From assembly GCF_031884435.1 (NCBI RefSeq), contig NZ_CP134779.1, positions 2,046,001 to 2,110,000 of the forward strand: a stretch of 64,000 bases of DNA. The letters run 5' to 3'. The notes under the pieces are model-generated. The model saw only the letters and a list, made by a program, of their open reading frames with translations, was not told where the DNA came from and did not search any database. The translations under genes and the position numbers were made by a program. This document shows positions 16,323 to 26,242 of the stretch, one piece after another (position 1 is the stretch's first letter; the number at the start of each line of letters is the position of its first letter). This stretch comes from Bosea sp. 685. GTDB lineage: Bacteria; Pseudomonadota; Alphaproteobacteria; Rhizobiales; Beijerinckiaceae.

Positions 16323-16856
16323 ATGTCTCGTATCGGTAAGAAGCCTGTTCCGGTTCCCGCTGGCGTCACCGCCAACGTCGCCGGCCAGCTCGTCAAGATC
16401 AAGGGCTCGAAGGGGGAACTCTCCTTCGAGGTGCCCGATGACGTCTCGGTCGCCATGGACAACGGCGCCATCGCCGTCCAGCCGCGCTCCCAGACCAAGC
16501 GGGCTCGCTCGCTCTGGGGCACGTCACGCGCTCGCGTCGCCAATCTGGTGCTGGGCGTCACCACGGGCTTCGAGAAGAAGCTCGAGATCAACGGCGTCGG
16601 CTACAAGGCCGCCGTCAATGGCAAGGTGCTCAAGCTGTCGCTCGGCTACAGCCACGACATCGATTATCCGATCCCGGAAGGTGTCGCGATCGTCACGCCG
16701 AAGCCGACCGAAATCGTGATCACCGGCATCGATAAGCAGGTGGTCGGCCAGACCGCCGCCGAGATCCGCGATTATCGCGGCCCCGAGCCCTATAAGGGCA
16801 AGGGCGTCAAGTACGCCGGCGAATTCATCTTCCGCAAGGAAGGGAAGAAGAAGTAA
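16323..16856 (+). CDS. rplF: 50S ribosomal protein L6
   Basis: The 177-residue product begins [15 protein letters not shown] and has the C-terminal signature [17 protein letters not shown]6 supports the factor-binding site. Spacing and length are normal. Confidence 0.98.
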   Translation: MSRIGKKPVPVPAGVTANVAGQLVKIKGSKGELSFEVPDDVSVAMDNGAIAVQPRSQTKRARSLWGTSRARVANLVLGVTTGFEKKLEINGVGYKAAVNGKVLKLSLGYSHDIDYPIPEGVAIVTPKPTEIVITGIDKQVVGQTAAEIRDYRGPEPYKGKGVKYAGEFIFRKEGKKK

Positions 16857-16861
16857 GCGCC

Positions 16862-17227
16862 ATGAGCAGCAAGCAGACAGAAAACACTGCGCGCCGTCGG
16901 GCTCGCGTCCGTCGCGCCATCAAGGCGGTCGCCAATGGCCGCGCTCGCCTGTCGGTGCACCGCACCGGCAAGCAGATTTATGCCCAGGTCATCGACGACG
17001 CGAAGGGGGTCACCCTCGCTTCGGCTTCGTCGCTGGACAAGGACATCCGCGCCGACATCAAGTCGGGCGCGAATGTCGAGGCCGCGACCGCGATCGGCAA
17101 GCTGATCGCCGAGCGCGCCGTCAAGGCGGGCGTGAAGGACGTGGTCTTCGATCGCGGCTCCTACATGTATCACGGCCGCGTCAAGGCGCTGGCCGAGGCG
17201 GCCCGCGAGGGCGGCCTGAACTTCTGA
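16862..17227 (+). CDS. rplR: 50S ribosomal protein L18
   Basis: The 121-residue 5S-rRNA-binding protein has [22 protein letters not shown] near the N-terminus and ends in the conserved [18 protein letters not shown]. It starts 5 nt after rplF. Confidence 0.97.
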   Translation: MSSKQTENTARRRARVRRAIKAVANGRARLSVHRTGKQIYAQVIDDAKGVTLASASSLDKDIRADIKSGANVEAATAIGKLIAERAVKAGVKDVVFDRGSYMYHGRVKALAEAAREGGLNF

Positions 17228-17236
17228 CGCGCATTC

Positions 17237-17260
17237 CGTTCGGCCGGACACGGCCGGACG
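17237..17260 (+). promoter_or_regulatory. Hairpin in the rplR-rpsE spacer
   Basis: CGTTCGGCCG and CGGCCGGACG pair over 10 bp (one G-U) around a GACA loop. The 172-nt rplR-rpsE spacer is unusually long for this operon and I see no gene in it. Confidence 0.4.
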
Positions 17261-17399
17261 AAAGCTGAAGAACTGAGCGTGCTCCTGTCGAGATGTGGAA
17301 TCCACTCTCGCAGGGCACGCTTCAACGTCGTTCCATCCGGAACGCTCGAGCGAGCGGCGAACGCCTTGGAGCGTCGTCCGCGCAAGTAAGAGGACTGAA

Positions 17400-17960
17400 A
17401 TGGCGAGAGAACCTCGTGACCGCGATCGCGAAGAGCGCGATTCGGAATTCGTGGACAAGCTGGTCCACATCAACCGCGTCGCCAAGGTGGTGAAGGGTGG
17501 GCGTCGCTTCGGCTTCGCCGCGCTCGTCGTCGTCGGCGACCAGAAGGGCCGCGTCGGCTTCGGCCATGGCAAGGCCCGCGAAGTGCCGGAAGCGATCCGC
17601 AAGGCGACTGAAGCCGCCAAGCGTGGTCTCGTCCGCATTCCGCTGCGCGAAGGCCGCACGCTCCATCACGATGTCCAGGGCCGTCACGGCGCCGGCAAGG
17701 TCGTGCTGCGCGCTGCCCCGGCCGGTACCGGCATCATCGCCGGCGGTCCGATGCGCGCCGTCTTCGAGGCGGTCGGCATGCAGGACGTGGTGTCGAAGTC
17801 ACTCGGCTCCTCGAACCCCTACAACCTCGTCCGCGCGACTTTCGACGCGCTGAAGAACGAGGACAGCCCGCGCGGCGTCGCCGCGCGTCGGTCCCTGAAG
17901 GTTTCGGCCCTGCAGACGCGTCGTCGCGATGCTGGCACCGATGCCGCGGCCGAAGTCTGA
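17400..17960 (+). CDS. rpsE: 30S ribosomal protein S5
   Basis: The 186-residue product contains [19 protein letters not shown] and [15 protein letters not shown], the double-stranded-RNA-binding S5 signature. The ATG at 17400, after AGAGGACTGAA, is chosen; an in-frame upstream ATG at 17295 gives a non-homologous extension. Confidence 0.97.
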   Translation: MAREPRDRDREERDSEFVDKLVHINRVAKVVKGGRRFGFAALVVVGDQKGRVGFGHGKAREVPEAIRKATEAAKRGLVRIPLREGRTLHHDVQGRHGAGKVVLRAAPAGTGIIAGGPMRAVFEAVGMQDVVSKSLGSSNPYNLVRATFDALKNEDSPRGVAARRSLKVSALQTRRRDAGTDAAAEV

Positions 17961-17970
17961 GGGTGGGATC

Positions 17971-18165
17971 ATGGCAAAAGCTGAAACCACCGTCGTCGTC
18001 GAGCAGATCGGTAGCCCGATCCGCCGCGAGGCTTCGCAGCGCCAGACCCTGATCGGTCTCGGCCTGAACAAGATCCGCCGGCGCTCGACCCTGGTCGACA
18101 CGCCCTCCGTGCGTGGCATGATCGACAAGGTCAGGCACCTCGTCCGCGTCATTGACGCGAAGTGA
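17971..18165 (+). CDS. rpmD: 50S ribosomal protein L30
   Basis: The 64-residue product contains [23 protein letters not shown], the L30 signature. The ATG at 17971 follows GGGTGGGATC; an upstream in-frame ATG inside rpsE is rejected. Confidence 0.96.
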   Translation: MAKAETTVVVEQIGSPIRREASQRQTLIGLGLNKIRRRSTLVDTPSVRGMIDKVRHLVRVIDAK

Positions 18166-18178
18166 GGGGAATCGTTCG

Positions 18179-18676
18179 ATGAAACTCACAGACATTCGTG
18201 ACAACGATGGCGCGCACAAGTCGCGCATCCGTGTCGGCCGCGGTATCGGCTCCGGCAAGGGCAAGACCGGCGGGCGCGGCGTCAAGGGCCAGAAGGCTCG
18301 TTCCGGCGTGGCGGTCAAGGGCTTTGAAGGCGGCCAGATGCCGCTCTATCGCCGCCTGCCCAAGCGTGGCTTCCACAACCTGTTCTCCAAGGATCTGAAC
18401 GAGGTCAATCTCGGCCGGATCCAGCAGGCGGTCGAAGCCGGCAAGCTCGACGCCAAGGGCGCGGTCACGATCGAGGCGCTCGTCGCCGCCGGCGTGATCA
18501 CCCGTCAGGCGACCGACGGCGTCAAGATCCTGGGCGTCGGCGAACTCAAGGCGAAGCTCGCCTTCGAGGTGGCCGGTGCGTCGAAGTCGGCGGTTGCCGC
18601 TATCGAGAAGGCCGGCGGTTCGGTGAAGATCCTGGCGCCTGCGAAGATCCTGGCGCCTGCCGCTTCACAGGCGTGA
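18179..18676 (+). CDS. rplO: 50S ribosomal protein L15
   Basis: The 165-residue product begins [20 protein letters not shown] and has the glycine-rich [15 protein letters not shown] motif. The C-terminus carries a tandem KILAPA repeat caused by an exact-type 18-bp duplication (18626-18643 and 18644-18661, one difference). GAGGGGAATC precedes the ATG at 18179. Confidence 0.97.
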   Translation: MKLTDIRDNDGAHKSRIRVGRGIGSGKGKTGGRGVKGQKARSGVAVKGFEGGQMPLYRRLPKRGFHNLFSKDLNEVNLGRIQQAVEAGKLDAKGAVTIEALVAAGVITRQATDGVKILGVGELKAKLAFEVAGASKSAVAAIEKAGGSVKILAPAKILAPAASQA

Positions 18677-18702
18677 GCCAAGCTCTTACATGAGCGTTTG
18701 CG

Positions 18703-18737
18703 AACGGCGGCCGGGCCCGAAGCCCAGGCCGCCGTTT
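18703..18737 (+). promoter_or_regulatory. Inverted repeat between rplO and secY
   Basis: AACGGCGGCC and GGCCGCCGTT pair perfectly around a 15-nt GC-rich loop. It is followed by tgactgttta, a weak T-run, so it could be a partial terminator that lowers secY expression relative to the ribosomal genes. Confidence 0.45.
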
Positions 18738-18770
18738 GACTGTTTATGATACCATCCAAGGACCGGACGC

Positions 18771-20108
18771 ATGGCATCGGCGGCTGAACAGCTTGCTTCA
18801 AACCTGAATTTCGGCGCGTTCGCCAAGGCGGATGAGCTGAAGAAACGCATCTGGTTCACGCTCGGCGCGCTGATCATCTACCGGCTCGGCACCTATATCC
18901 CGCTGCCCGGCATGAATCCCGACGCCGTCTCGGACCTGTTCAAGCAGTCGCAGTCCGGCGTGCTTGGCCTGTTCAACATGTTTTCCGGCGGCGCGGTCGG
19001 CCGGCTTGCGATCTTCGCGCTTGCGATCATGCCGTACATCTCGGCCTCGATCATCGTGCAGCTGCTCTCCAGCGTGATCCCGACCTTCGAGGCGCTGAAG
19101 AAGGAAGGCGAGCAGGGCCGCAAGGTCCTGAACCAGTACACCCGCTACCTGACGCTGGTTCTCGCGGTCTTCCAGGCTTATGGCATCGGCGTCGGCCTGC
19201 AGGGCTCGGGCAATCTCGTGCTGGAGCCGGGCCCGTTCTTCCTGCTCTCGACCACGATCACGCTGGTCGGCGGCACGATGTTCCTGCTCTGGCTCGGCGA
19301 GCAGATCACCAGCCGCGGCATCGGCAACGGCACCTCGATGATCATCTTCTCGGGCATCATCGCCGAATTCCCGTCGCAGCTCGCCCAGACCCTCGAACTC
19401 GGCCGTCAGGGCGCGATCTCGACCGGCCTACTGCTGTTGATCCTGGTGATGGCGATCTGCGTCATCGCCTTCTGCGTCTTCATGGAGCGCGCCCAGCGCC
19501 GGCTCCTGATCAACTATCCCAAGCGCCAGGTCGGCAACCGCATGTATGAGGGCCAGACCTCGTTCCTGCCGCTGAAGCTCAACACGGCCGGCGTGATTCC
19601 GCCGATCTTCGCCTCCTCGCTGCTGCTGCTGCCGACCACGATCGCGAGCTTCTCGCAGGCTTCGGGCGGCACGGGCTTTCTGTCGGTGATCGCGACCTAT
19701 CTGGCCCATGGCCGGCCGCTGTTCATGTTCCTCTATGCGGCGCTGATCATCTTCTTCTGCTTCTTCTACACCGCGATCGTGTTCAATCCGGTGGAGACAG
19801 CCGACAATCTCAAGAAGCATGGCGGCTTCATGCCCGGCATCCGCCCGGGCGAGCGCACCGCCGAGCATATCGACCGCGTGCTGACTCGCATCACGGTGCT
19901 CGGAGCCGGCTATTTGACTATCGTCTGCCTTATCCCCGAGATCATGATCACCTATGCCCAGATACCGATCATTCTCCTGGGCGGCACGTCGCTGCTGATC
20001 GTGGTGACGACGACGATGGATACCGTGGCGCAGGTTCACGGACATTTGCTGGCCCATCAGTATGAAGGGCTGGTCAAGAAGGCCAAGCTGCGAGGGGCGA
20101 AGCGCTGA
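18771..20108 (+). CDS. secY: Preprotein translocase subunit SecY
   Basis: The 445-residue membrane protein forms the Sec channel. About ten hydrophobic segments are visible. Motifs include [15 protein letters not shown] in the first segment/plug region and [23 protein letters not shown] in the cytosolic loop near the C-terminus. Its TGA overlaps the adk ATG (TGATG). Confidence 0.98.
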   Translation: MASAAEQLASNLNFGAFAKADELKKRIWFTLGALIIYRLGTYIPLPGMNPDAVSDLFKQSQSGVLGLFNMFSGGAVGRLAIFALAIMPYISASIIVQLLSSVIPTFEALKKEGEQGRKVLNQYTRYLTLVLAVFQAYGIGVGLQGSGNLVLEPGPFFLLSTTITLVGGTMFLLWLGEQITSRGIGNGTSMIIFSGIIAEFPSQLAQTLELGRQGAISTGLLLLILVMAICVIAFCVFMERAQRRLLINYPKRQVGNRMYEGQTSFLPLKLNTAGVIPPIFASSLLLLPTTIASFSQASGGTGFLSVIATYLAHGRPLFMFLYAALIIFFCFFYTAIVFNPVETADNLKKHGGFMPGIRPGERTAEHIDRVLTRITVLGAGYLTIVCLIPEIMITYAQIPIILLGGTSLLIVVTTTMDTVAQVHGHLLAHQYEGLVKKAKLRGAKR

Positions 20109-20686
20109 TGCGATTGATTTTCTTGGGGCCGCCGGGGGCGGGTAAGGGCACTCAAGCGGCGCGTATCGTCGAAGCGCACGGCATTCCTCAGCTTTCCACG
20201 GGCGACATGCTGCGTGCGGCGGTCACTGCGGGCACGCCGATCGGCATCAAGGCGAAGTCGGTGATGGATTCCGGCGCGCTGGTTTCGGACGATATCGTCA
20301 TCGGCATCGTCGCCGAGCGAATCGAGCATGCGGATGCCAAGAAGGGATTCATCCTCGATGGCTTCCCGCGCACCCTGGCGCAGGCCGAGGCGCTCGACGC
20401 GATGCTGGCGTCCAAAGGGCTCAAGCTCGACAAGGTGCTGGAGCTCAAGGTCGACCAGACCAAGCTCGTCGACCGCATCGTCAAGCGCGCCGAGGAGGCG
20501 AGGGCGGCCGGGCAGCCGGTGCGCAAGGACGACGATCCGGAGGTCTTCAAGACCAGGCTCGAGGCCTATAATCGCGATACCGCGGTGGTTGCGCCCTATT
20601 ACGCCAAGCGCGGGCAACTGACCGATATCGACGGCATGCAACCGATCGACGCCGTGACAGCGGCGATCGAGAAGGCGTTGGCCTGA
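20108..20686 (+). CDS. adk: Adenylate kinase, short-LID form
   Basis: The 192-residue enzyme interconverts ATP plus AMP with 2 ADP. The P-loop is [10 protein letters not shown] at residues 7-16 and the AMP-binding segment [13 protein letters not shown] follows near residue 84. The LID is short, with no zinc-type cysteine cluster, as is common in this order. It is coupled to secY. Confidence 0.97.
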   Translation: MRLIFLGPPGAGKGTQAARIVEAHGIPQLSTGDMLRAAVTAGTPIGIKAKSVMDSGALVSDDIVIGIVAERIEHADAKKGFILDGFPRTLAQAEALDAMLASKGLKLDKVLELKVDQTKLVDRIVKRAEEARAAGQPVRKDDDPEVFKTRLEAYNRDTAVVAPYYAKRGQLTDIDGMQPIDAVTAAIEKALA

Positions 20687-20726
20687 TACCGATTTTTGCT
20701 TTGGCACGATTCTTGGTCGCGGCGGG

Positions 20727-20755
20727 TTGACTCGTTGCGCCCAAGCGACTAACGA
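20727..20755 (+). promoter_or_regulatory. Candidate promoter of the alpha operon
   Basis: TTGACT (20727-20732) and TAACGA (20750-20755) are separated by 17 bp. It lies in the 240-nt adk-rpsM spacer, in which no gene is seen. The match is moderate. Confidence 0.35.
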
Positions 20756-20926
20756 CCCCACTTCCGGTTTCATGCAGCGATGCCGACACCTTCGCAAGAG
20801 GGGACGGCGTCGCGTTTATGCATGTGACCGTTTCAACGCCTCGCAGAGGCCGGCCTCCACCGGCGCGGGGTTATTTTTCACCGCCGGCGCGCCATCGGGC
20901 GTCTCGGCCGACATGGAGAAGAGACC

Positions 20927-21294
20927 ATGGCTCGTATCGCGGGCGTTAACATTCCTACTGGCAAGCGCGTCGTCATCGGCTTGCAGTACATCCACGGCAT
21001 CGGCGCCCAGAAGGCCAAGGAGATCTGCTCCAAGGTCGGCATCGCCGACGAGCGCCGGGTCAACCAGCTGACCGATGCCGAAGTCCTGCAGATCCGCGAG
21101 ACGATCGACCGCGACTACCTCGTCGAGGGCGATCTGCGCCGTGAAGTCTCGATGAACATCAAGCGCCTGATGGATCTCGGCTGCTATCGCGGCCTGCGCC
21201 ATCGCCGCTCGTTGCCGGTTCGCGGCCAGCGCCACACACCAACGCCCGTACCCGCAAGGGCAAGGCGAAGCCGATCGCCGGCAAGAAGAAGTGA
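20927..21294 (+). CDS. rpsM: 30S ribosomal protein S13 (apparent single-base deletion near 3' end)
   Basis: The first 100 residues, beginning [19 protein letters not shown], match S13 through [11 protein letters not shown]. The frame then breaks at 21230-21240: the printed frame reads HTPTPV and would run on to 21322. The +1-shifted frame reads [17 protein letters not shown] and stops at 21294, exactly the expected S13 tail. Restoring one base gives a 122-residue protein. S13 contacts P-site tRNA and its C-terminal tail is functional, so the deletion is more likely a sequence error than a real mutation. Confidence 0.93.
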
Positions 21295-21300
21295 TTTCGG

Positions 21301-21363
21301 GGCAGTAGGCTTTGGGCAGTAGGCAGTCGTGATCGATTGCCGACTGCCGATTGCCTACTGCCT
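21301..21363. repeat. Palindromic intergenic repeat, family A, copy 1
   Basis: The unit GGCAGTAGGC occurs twice on the left and its complement GCCTACTGCC once on the right, with CAGTCG/CGACTG inside, giving an imperfect long hairpin. Closely related copies lie at 22974-23050 and 39898-39965. This one fills the rpsM-rpsK spacer. Confidence 0.8.
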
Positions 21364-21415
21364 TTCTACTCCCCAGCGCCTGGCATGACGGGCGCGCTCG
21401 AAGGATGAAAGACCT

Positions 21416-21805
21416 ATGGCCAAGGAAGCCCAACGCGTTCGTCGCCGCGAACGTAAGAACATCGTCTCCGGCGTCGCCCATGTGAACGCCTCGTTCAACA
21501 ACACCATGATCACCATCACCGACGCGCAGGGCAACACGATCTCGTGGTCGTCCGCCGGCACGATGGGCTTCAAGGGCTCGCGCAAGTCGACCCCCTATGC
21601 CGCCCAGGTTGCCGCTGAGGACGCCGCCCGCAAGGCAGCCGAGCACGGCATGCGTACGCTGGAAGTCGAAGTCACCGGTCCGGGTTCGGGTCGTGAATCG
21701 GCGCTGCGCGCCCTGCAGGCCGCGGGCTTCACCGTGACCTCGATCCGCGACGTGACGCCGATCCCGCATAACGGTTGCCGTCCGCGCAAGCGCCGTCGCG
21801 TCTGA
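21416..21805 (+). CDS. rpsK: 30S ribosomal protein S11
   Basis: The 129-residue platform protein contains the conserved [18 protein letters not shown] and ends with the S11 signature [20 protein letters not shown]. The length is normal. Confidence 0.98.
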   Translation: MAKEAQRVRRRERKNIVSGVAHVNASFNNTMITITDAQGNTISWSSAGTMGFKGSRKSTPYAAQVAAEDAARKAAEHGMRTLEVEVTGPGSGRESALRALQAAGFTVTSIRDVTPIPHNGCRPRKRRRV

Positions 21806-21819
21806 CGTCTGACCCAAAG

Positions 21820-21858
21820 CATGATGCCGAAAAACGGGGACCGGTTTTCGGCATCATG
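21820..21858. repeat. Palindromic repeat, family B (ACCGGT core)
   Basis: CATGATGCCGAAAAAC and its complement flank GGGGACCGG. It resembles the recurring ACCGGT/TTTTTCGC repeats elsewhere in the window and lies between rpsK and rpoA, where it may also act as a transcript hairpin. Confidence 0.6.
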
Positions 21859-21951
21859 TTCTAGCTTTCGGTTCTCTGGCGCCCGCACCGGCGGGCGCCT
21901 GTCCGGGGCGGCCCGCCGCCGCCATTGAATTCAAGCACCAGGAGTGCGGTC

Positions 21952-22968
21952 GTGATCAGCAAGAACTGGCAGGATCTGTCAAAGCCCAACAAGCTCGAAA
22001 TCAAGGTCGGCGACGACCCGAAGCGTCACGCCACCGTGATCGCCCGCCCGCTGGAGCGCGGCTTCGGCATGACGCTCGGCAATGCGCTGCGTCGCGTGCT
22101 GCTGTCCTCGCTCCAGGGCGCGGCCGTCACCGCCGTCCAGATCGACGGCGTGCTGCATGAATTCTCCTCGATCCCCGGCGTGCGCGAGGACGTCACCGAC
22201 ATCGTCCTCAACATCAAGGCGATCGCGGTCAAGATGCAGGGCGAAGGCCCCAAGCGCATGACCCTGCGCAAGACGGGCCCTGGCACCGTCACCGCCGGCG
22301 ACATCAACACCATCGGCGACGTTTCGATCCTGAACCCCGACCTCGTGCTCTGCACGCTGGACGAGGGCTCCGAGATCCGCATGGAGTTCACCGTCAACAC
22401 CGGCAAGGGCTATGTCCCCTCCGAGCAGAACCGTCCGGAAGACGCGCCGATCGGCCTGATCCCGGTCGACAGCCTGTATTCGCCGGTCAAGAAGGTCTCC
22501 TATCGCGTCGAGAACACCCGCGAGGGCCAGAACCTCGACCGCGACATGCTGACCCTGCAGATCGAGACCAACGGCTCGGTCACCCCTGAGGACGCGCTGG
22601 CGCTGGCCGCCCGCATCCTGCAGGACCAGCTCGCCGTCTTCATCACCTTCGAGGAGCCGCGCAAGGAAGAGGCCGTCTCGACCGCGCCGCAGCTGCCCTT
22701 CAACCCGGCGCTGCTCAAGAAGGTCGACGAGCTCGAACTGTCCGTGCGTTCGGCGAACTGCCTGAAGAACGACAACATCGTCTATATCGGCGACCTGATC
22801 CAGAAGTCGGAGGGCGAGATGCTGCGCACCCCGAACTTCGGCCGCAAGTCGCTGAACGAGATCAAGGAAGTGCTCGCCACCATGGGCCTCCATCTCGGCA
22901 TGGACGTCACCGGCTGGCCGCCGGAGAACATCGAAGAGCTCGCGAAGCGCTTCGAGGAGCATTACTGA
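21952..22968 (+). CDS. rpoA: DNA-directed RNA polymerase subunit alpha (GTG start)
   Basis: The 338-residue subunit has the N-terminal assembly domain ([23 protein letters not shown]) and the alpha-CTD with [13 protein letters not shown] and [14 protein letters not shown], which contacts UP elements and activators. The GTG at 21952 is chosen: AGGAG lies 7 nt before it, and the upstream ATG at 21925 would add nine non-conserved residues. Confidence 0.97.
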   Translation: MISKNWQDLSKPNKLEIKVGDDPKRHATVIARPLERGFGMTLGNALRRVLLSSLQGAAVTAVQIDGVLHEFSSIPGVREDVTDIVLNIKAIAVKMQGEGPKRMTLRKTGPGTVTAGDINTIGDVSILNPDLVLCTLDEGSEIRMEFTVNTGKGYVPSEQNRPEDAPIGLIPVDSLYSPVKKVSYRVENTREGQNLDRDMLTLQIETNGSVTPEDALALAARILQDQLAVFITFEEPRKEEAVSTAPQLPFNPALLKKVDELELSVRSANCLKNDNIVYIGDLIQKSEGEMLRTPNFGRKSLNEIKEVLATMGLHLGMDVTGWPPENIEELAKRFEEHY

Positions 22969-22973
22969 GATTT

Positions 22974-23050
22974 GGGCAGTCGGCAGTAGGCAATAGGCAG
23001 CCGGTCTCCGGCGCCTTTTCCGACTGCCGACTGCCCATTGCCTACTGCCT
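22974..23050. repeat. Palindromic intergenic repeat, family A, copy 2
   Basis: Left arm GGCAGTAGGCAATAGGCAG and right arm CCATTGCCTACTGCC flank a central ccggcgcctttt region. It occupies most of the rpoA-rplQ spacer, beginning 6 nt after the rpoA stop. Confidence 0.8.
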
Positions 23051-23112
23051 AAAAACAACCAGACGCTCCGTACCGTGGCACGGCGGGGCGTAATCAACGA
23101 AGGAGCCAAACA

Positions 23113-23529
23113 ATGCGTCACGGTTTTCGCGGTCGTCGTTTCAACCGCTCGGTCGAGCATCGCAAGGCGATGTTCGCCAACATGTCCCAGGCCCTGATCA
23201 AGCACGAGCAGATCACCACCACGCTGCCGAAGGCCAAGGATCTGCGTCCGGTCGTCGAAAAGCTGATCACGCTCGCCAAGCGCGGCGATCTGCATGCCCG
23301 CCGTCAGGCGATCGCGCAGATCAAGGACGTCGCTCTGGTCGGCAAGCTCTTCGCGGTGCTGGGCCCGCGCTACAAGGAGCGCAATGGCGGCTATCTGCGC
23401 ATCATGAAGGCGGGCTTCCGCTTCGGCGACAACGCTCCGCTCGCCGTGATCGAGTTCGTCGATCGCGATGTCGACGCCAAGGGCAAGGATTCCGGCCCGG
23501 TCTTCACGGCGGAAGACGAGGCGGCCTGA
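23113..23529 (+). CDS. rplQ: 50S ribosomal protein L17
   Basis: The 138-residue product begins [20 protein letters not shown] and contains [26 protein letters not shown] lies upstream. It ends the alpha operon and the contiguous ribosomal gene block. Confidence 0.97.
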   Translation: MRHGFRGRRFNRSVEHRKAMFANMSQALIKHEQITTTLPKAKDLRPVVEKLITLAKRGDLHARRQAIAQIKDVALVGKLFAVLGPRYKERNGGYLRIMKAGFRFGDNAPLAVIEFVDRDVDAKGKDSGPVFTAEDEAA

Positions 23530-23556
23530 GCCGTCTCTCTATCGCAGGCAATTTCG

Positions 23557-23584
23557 AAAGGGCGGTCTTCGGGCCGCCTTTTTT
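23557..23584 (+). terminator. Intrinsic terminator after rplQ
   Basis: An 11-bp stem with a TTCG tetraloop (GGCGGTC / GGCCGCC core) runs into six consecutive T residues. It is a textbook terminator for the alpha operon. Confidence 0.9.
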
Positions 23585-23643
23585 CGTTTCCATAGGCTGC
23601 GTCCGATCCCGTAGCGCGGCGCAATGAGAAGGACAGCGAGGCC

Positions 23644-24195
23644 ATGGCACGAAGCGAGAAAGACAAGATGCTGGCGGGCGAGCTCTACGACGCCGGTGAC
23701 GCCGAGCTGCAGGCAGCGCTTGCTGCCACCCGGGACTGGTTGGTGCGCTACAATGCGGCGCTCGCGACACCGACGCGAGAGCGCCGTATGCTGCTGGCGG
23801 AGCGTTTGGCTGCCGTGGGCGAGGGCAGCACCATCCGCCCGCCTTTTCATTGCGATTATGGCTTCAACATCAGCGTGGGCGCAGGCGTCTTCCTGAACTT
23901 CAACTGCGTGATTCTCGATGTCGTCGCTGTGACGATCGGTGACCGGACGCAGATCGGGCCCGGCGTCCAGATCCTGACCGCCGATCATCCGCGCGATCCC
24001 GCCCAGCGGGAGGCGGGGCTGGAGTTCGGGCGCCCCGTCACGATCGGCCGCAATGTTTGGATCGGAGGCGGCGCGCTGATCCTGCCCGGCATCACGATCG
24101 GCGACGACGCGATCATCGGCGCGGGCAGTGTGGTCACACGCGACGTTGCGGCCGGCGCGACCGTGGTGGGCAATCCGGCGCGGCCACTGCGTTGA
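23644..24195 (+). CDS. Maltose/nodulation-type O-acetyltransferase (left-handed beta-helix)
   Basis: The 183-residue protein has an N-terminal helical region (KDKMLAGELYDAGDAELQ) typical of Maa/NodL/LacA enzymes and then hexapeptide repeats, including IGDRTQIGPGVQILTADHP and WIGGGALILPGITIGDDAIIGAGSVV. The catalytic histidine is in TADHP. It would transfer acetyl from acetyl-CoA to a sugar hydroxyl; the sugar is unknown. It stands alone after the rplQ terminator. Call to family is firm, substrate is not. Confidence 0.88.
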   Translation: MARSEKDKMLAGELYDAGDAELQAALAATRDWLVRYNAALATPTRERRMLLAERLAAVGEGSTIRPPFHCDYGFNISVGAGVFLNFNCVILDVVAVTIGDRTQIGPGVQILTADHPRDPAQREAGLEFGRPVTIGRNVWIGGGALILPGITIGDDAIIGAGSVVTRDVAAGATVVGNPARPLR

Positions 24196-24310
24196 GAGGC
24201 TGGCTCGCTAAGGACTTGGTGGGGGAACGGCAAACGCGTTTCGTTCCATTGAGGGGTGCGCTAGCCTGCACGAAGGCCTGCCTTACGAGGCTGTATGCTG
24301 GGAGTGAAAC

Positions 24311-25276
24311 ATGCTGAAGTCGATCGCCTCCATCTCTGCCCTGGCTGCCGTGCTGTCGGTGTCGGCGCCGGCCTTGGCTCAGGACACCTACCCTTCCAAG
24401 GCGATCACCATGATCGTGCCCTTCGCGGCGGGCGGCTCGTCGGACGTCATCGCGCGCCTTGTCGGTGACGAGATGGGCCGTGCGCTCGGGCAGCGCATCG
24501 TGATGGAGAACATGGGCGGGGCAGGCGGGGCGACCGCCCTGGCGCGTGCCTCCCGCGCCGAGCCGGATGGCTATACGATCGTGATCGGCAATAGCGGCAC
24601 CAATGCCGCCTCCTATACGATCTATCCCGACCTCAAATACACCAATGCGGATTTCGCACCGATCGGCCTCGTCGCCAAGACCTCGCCGATGATCGCGCTG
24701 AAGCTCGATTTCCCGGCCAAGGACCTGATGGAGTTCGTCGCCTATGCCAAGCAGAACCCGGGCAAGGTCAGCCTCGGCCATGCCGGCGTCGGCTCGTCGA
24801 ATTATCTGATCTGCCGCAATTTCGTGAAGGCGGCTGGTGTCGATGTGGCACTGGTCAGCTATCGCGGCGCGGGGCCGGCGCTGAACGACCTGATGGGCGG
24901 GCAGATCGACGGTGTCTGCGATGCGGCGACATCGTTGTACGGCGCGGTCGAAAGCAAGAAGGTGAAGGCCCTGGCGGTGGCGACGCCGGGACGGCTTGCA
25001 AGCCTGCCCGATGTTCCGACCTCGAAGGAGGCCGGCCTGCCGGCCTTCGAGGCGCAGGGCTGGAACGCGCTGTTTGCCCCGAAGAACACGCCGCAGCCGA
25101 TCATCGCCAAGCTGAATGAGGCTTTGAAAACAGCGCTTTCGAGCCAGACGCTGCAAGCTCGATTCAAGGAGCTCTCCTCGGTTCCGCCCACGGCTGATGA
25201 GGTGACGCCTGCCTTCGTCGCAGGCTTCGTGCCCGGCGAGATCGAGCGCTACCGGTTGCTGTTGCAGGACAAGTAG
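24311..25276 (+). CDS. Bug/TctC-family periplasmic substrate-binding protein
   Basis: The 321-residue protein has a signal peptide (cleavage likely after PALAQ, residue 24) and the family motifs YPSKAITMIVPFAAGGSSDV and the later VSYRGAGPALNDLMGGQIDG and GWNALFAPKNTPQPI. Bug proteins bind small carboxylates or other organic solutes. No TctA/TctB membrane genes adjoin, so it may be an orphan receptor, as is common in this family. The convergent LysR-type gene next to it could be its regulator, by position only. Confidence 0.85.
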   Translation: MLKSIASISALAAVLSVSAPALAQDTYPSKAITMIVPFAAGGSSDVIARLVGDEMGRALGQRIVMENMGGAGGATALARASRAEPDGYTIVIGNSGTNAASYTIYPDLKYTNADFAPIGLVAKTSPMIALKLDFPAKDLMEFVAYAKQNPGKVSLGHAGVGSSNYLICRNFVKAAGVDVALVSYRGAGPALNDLMGGQIDGVCDAATSLYGAVESKKVKALAVATPGRLASLPDVPTSKEAGLPAFEAQGWNALFAPKNTPQPIIAKLNEALKTALSSQTLQARFKELSSVPPTADEVTPAFVAGFVPGEIERYRLLLQDK

Positions 25277-25297
25277 CGGGTTCGCTAGCCTGCGCCC

Positions 25298-26242
25298 TCA
25301 GACGCGCTGGGCTGCAAGCTCCGTGGTGATCCAGGCCAGGAAGGCCTGAGCGGCGCGGGACATTGCTCGCTCCGAGGCCGGCACCACGGCAAGGCCGTCC
25401 TCGAATGGCAGGAAGCCGCAGGGCGCAACCAGCCTCGCGGTTGCGAGGTCGTCGCGCACCATGCGCTGCTCGACCAGGGCAACGCCGAGCCCGGCCAATG
25501 CGGCTTCGATACACAGATGGGTGTGGGGAAAGCGCAGCTCTGCCTCATGCGCCACAGTGAGACCACTCTCCTGCTCCCAGTCCGTCCAGGCCCGGGTGGT
25601 GAAGTCGTGTGCGATCCGCGTGGCGTAGGTCAGGCGGCTGCCATCGCGGGCGACGGGGTATCCCGGCGCGCAGACCGGGCCGAAGGCGATGCTGCCGATG
25701 CGGATCGCCCGCGCCTGGTCGCGAGCGGGATAGGAGAGGCGATCCCAGGCCAGGACGAGGTCAGCGCCTTGATGGCGGATGTCCCGAGCCGAGGTCATCG
25801 ACAGACGCACCCGCACCTCCGGATGCAGGCGATAGAAGCCGGCCAGATGCGGCACCAGCCAACGCATCGCGAAGGTCGCGCTGCAGGCGACATGCAGGCT
25901 TGGTCCGTGTGCTTCGTGGAGGACACGCAGCCAGCCCTGTTCCAGGTCATCGAGCGCGCCTGCGACCACCTCCTGCAACGCCGCGCCATGCTGGTTGAGG
26001 GCAAGCCCCGTGCCCGCCTTGTCGAACAACGGCAAGCCGGCCTGTTCCTGGAGCGACCGCAGTTGCCGGCTCACTGCGCCATGCGTGCGGCCGAGTTCCT
26101 CCGCTGCGCGCGTCACCGATCCCAGGCGGGCCGTGGCCTCGAAGGCGCGGAGGGCTGACAGGGGCGGGAGGCGGCGGAGCAATGGCAATCCGTGAGTTTG
26201 GCTCACAAATAAGGGAGAACTACTGCATATCCGCACTGTCAT
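25298..26242 (-). CDS. LysR-family transcriptional regulator (GcvA-like)
   Basis: The 314-residue protein has an N-terminal winged helix-turn-helix (PPLSALRAFEATARLGSVTRAAEEL, then THGAVSRQLRSLQEQAGLPLF) and a C-terminal effector domain. The printed start leaves about 20 residues before the conserved LRRLPPLSALRAFEA, so the true start may be slightly downstream. It is convergent with the Bug receptor gene (21-nt gap). The effector is unknown. Confidence 0.88.
   Translation of the reverse strand: MTVRICSSSPLFVSQTHGLPLLRRLPPLSALRAFEATARLGSVTRAAEELGRTHGAVSRQLRSLQEQAGLPLFDKAGTGLALNQHGAALQEVVAGALDDLEQGWLRVLHEAHGPSLHVACSATFAMRWLVPHLAGFYRLHPEVRVRLSMTSARDIRHQGADLVLAWDRLSYPARDQARAIRIGSIAFGPVCAPGYPVARDGSRLTYATRIAHDFTTRAWTDWEQESGLTVAHEAELRFPHTHLCIEAALAGLGVALVEQRMVRDDLATARLVAPCGFLPFEDGLAVVPASERAMSRAAQAFLAWITTELAAQRV

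Noticed and set aside
21979..23295. A 438-codon antisense frame over rpoA and rplQ
   Set aside because: Runs through two essential genes and a palindromic repeat; no protein family recognised.
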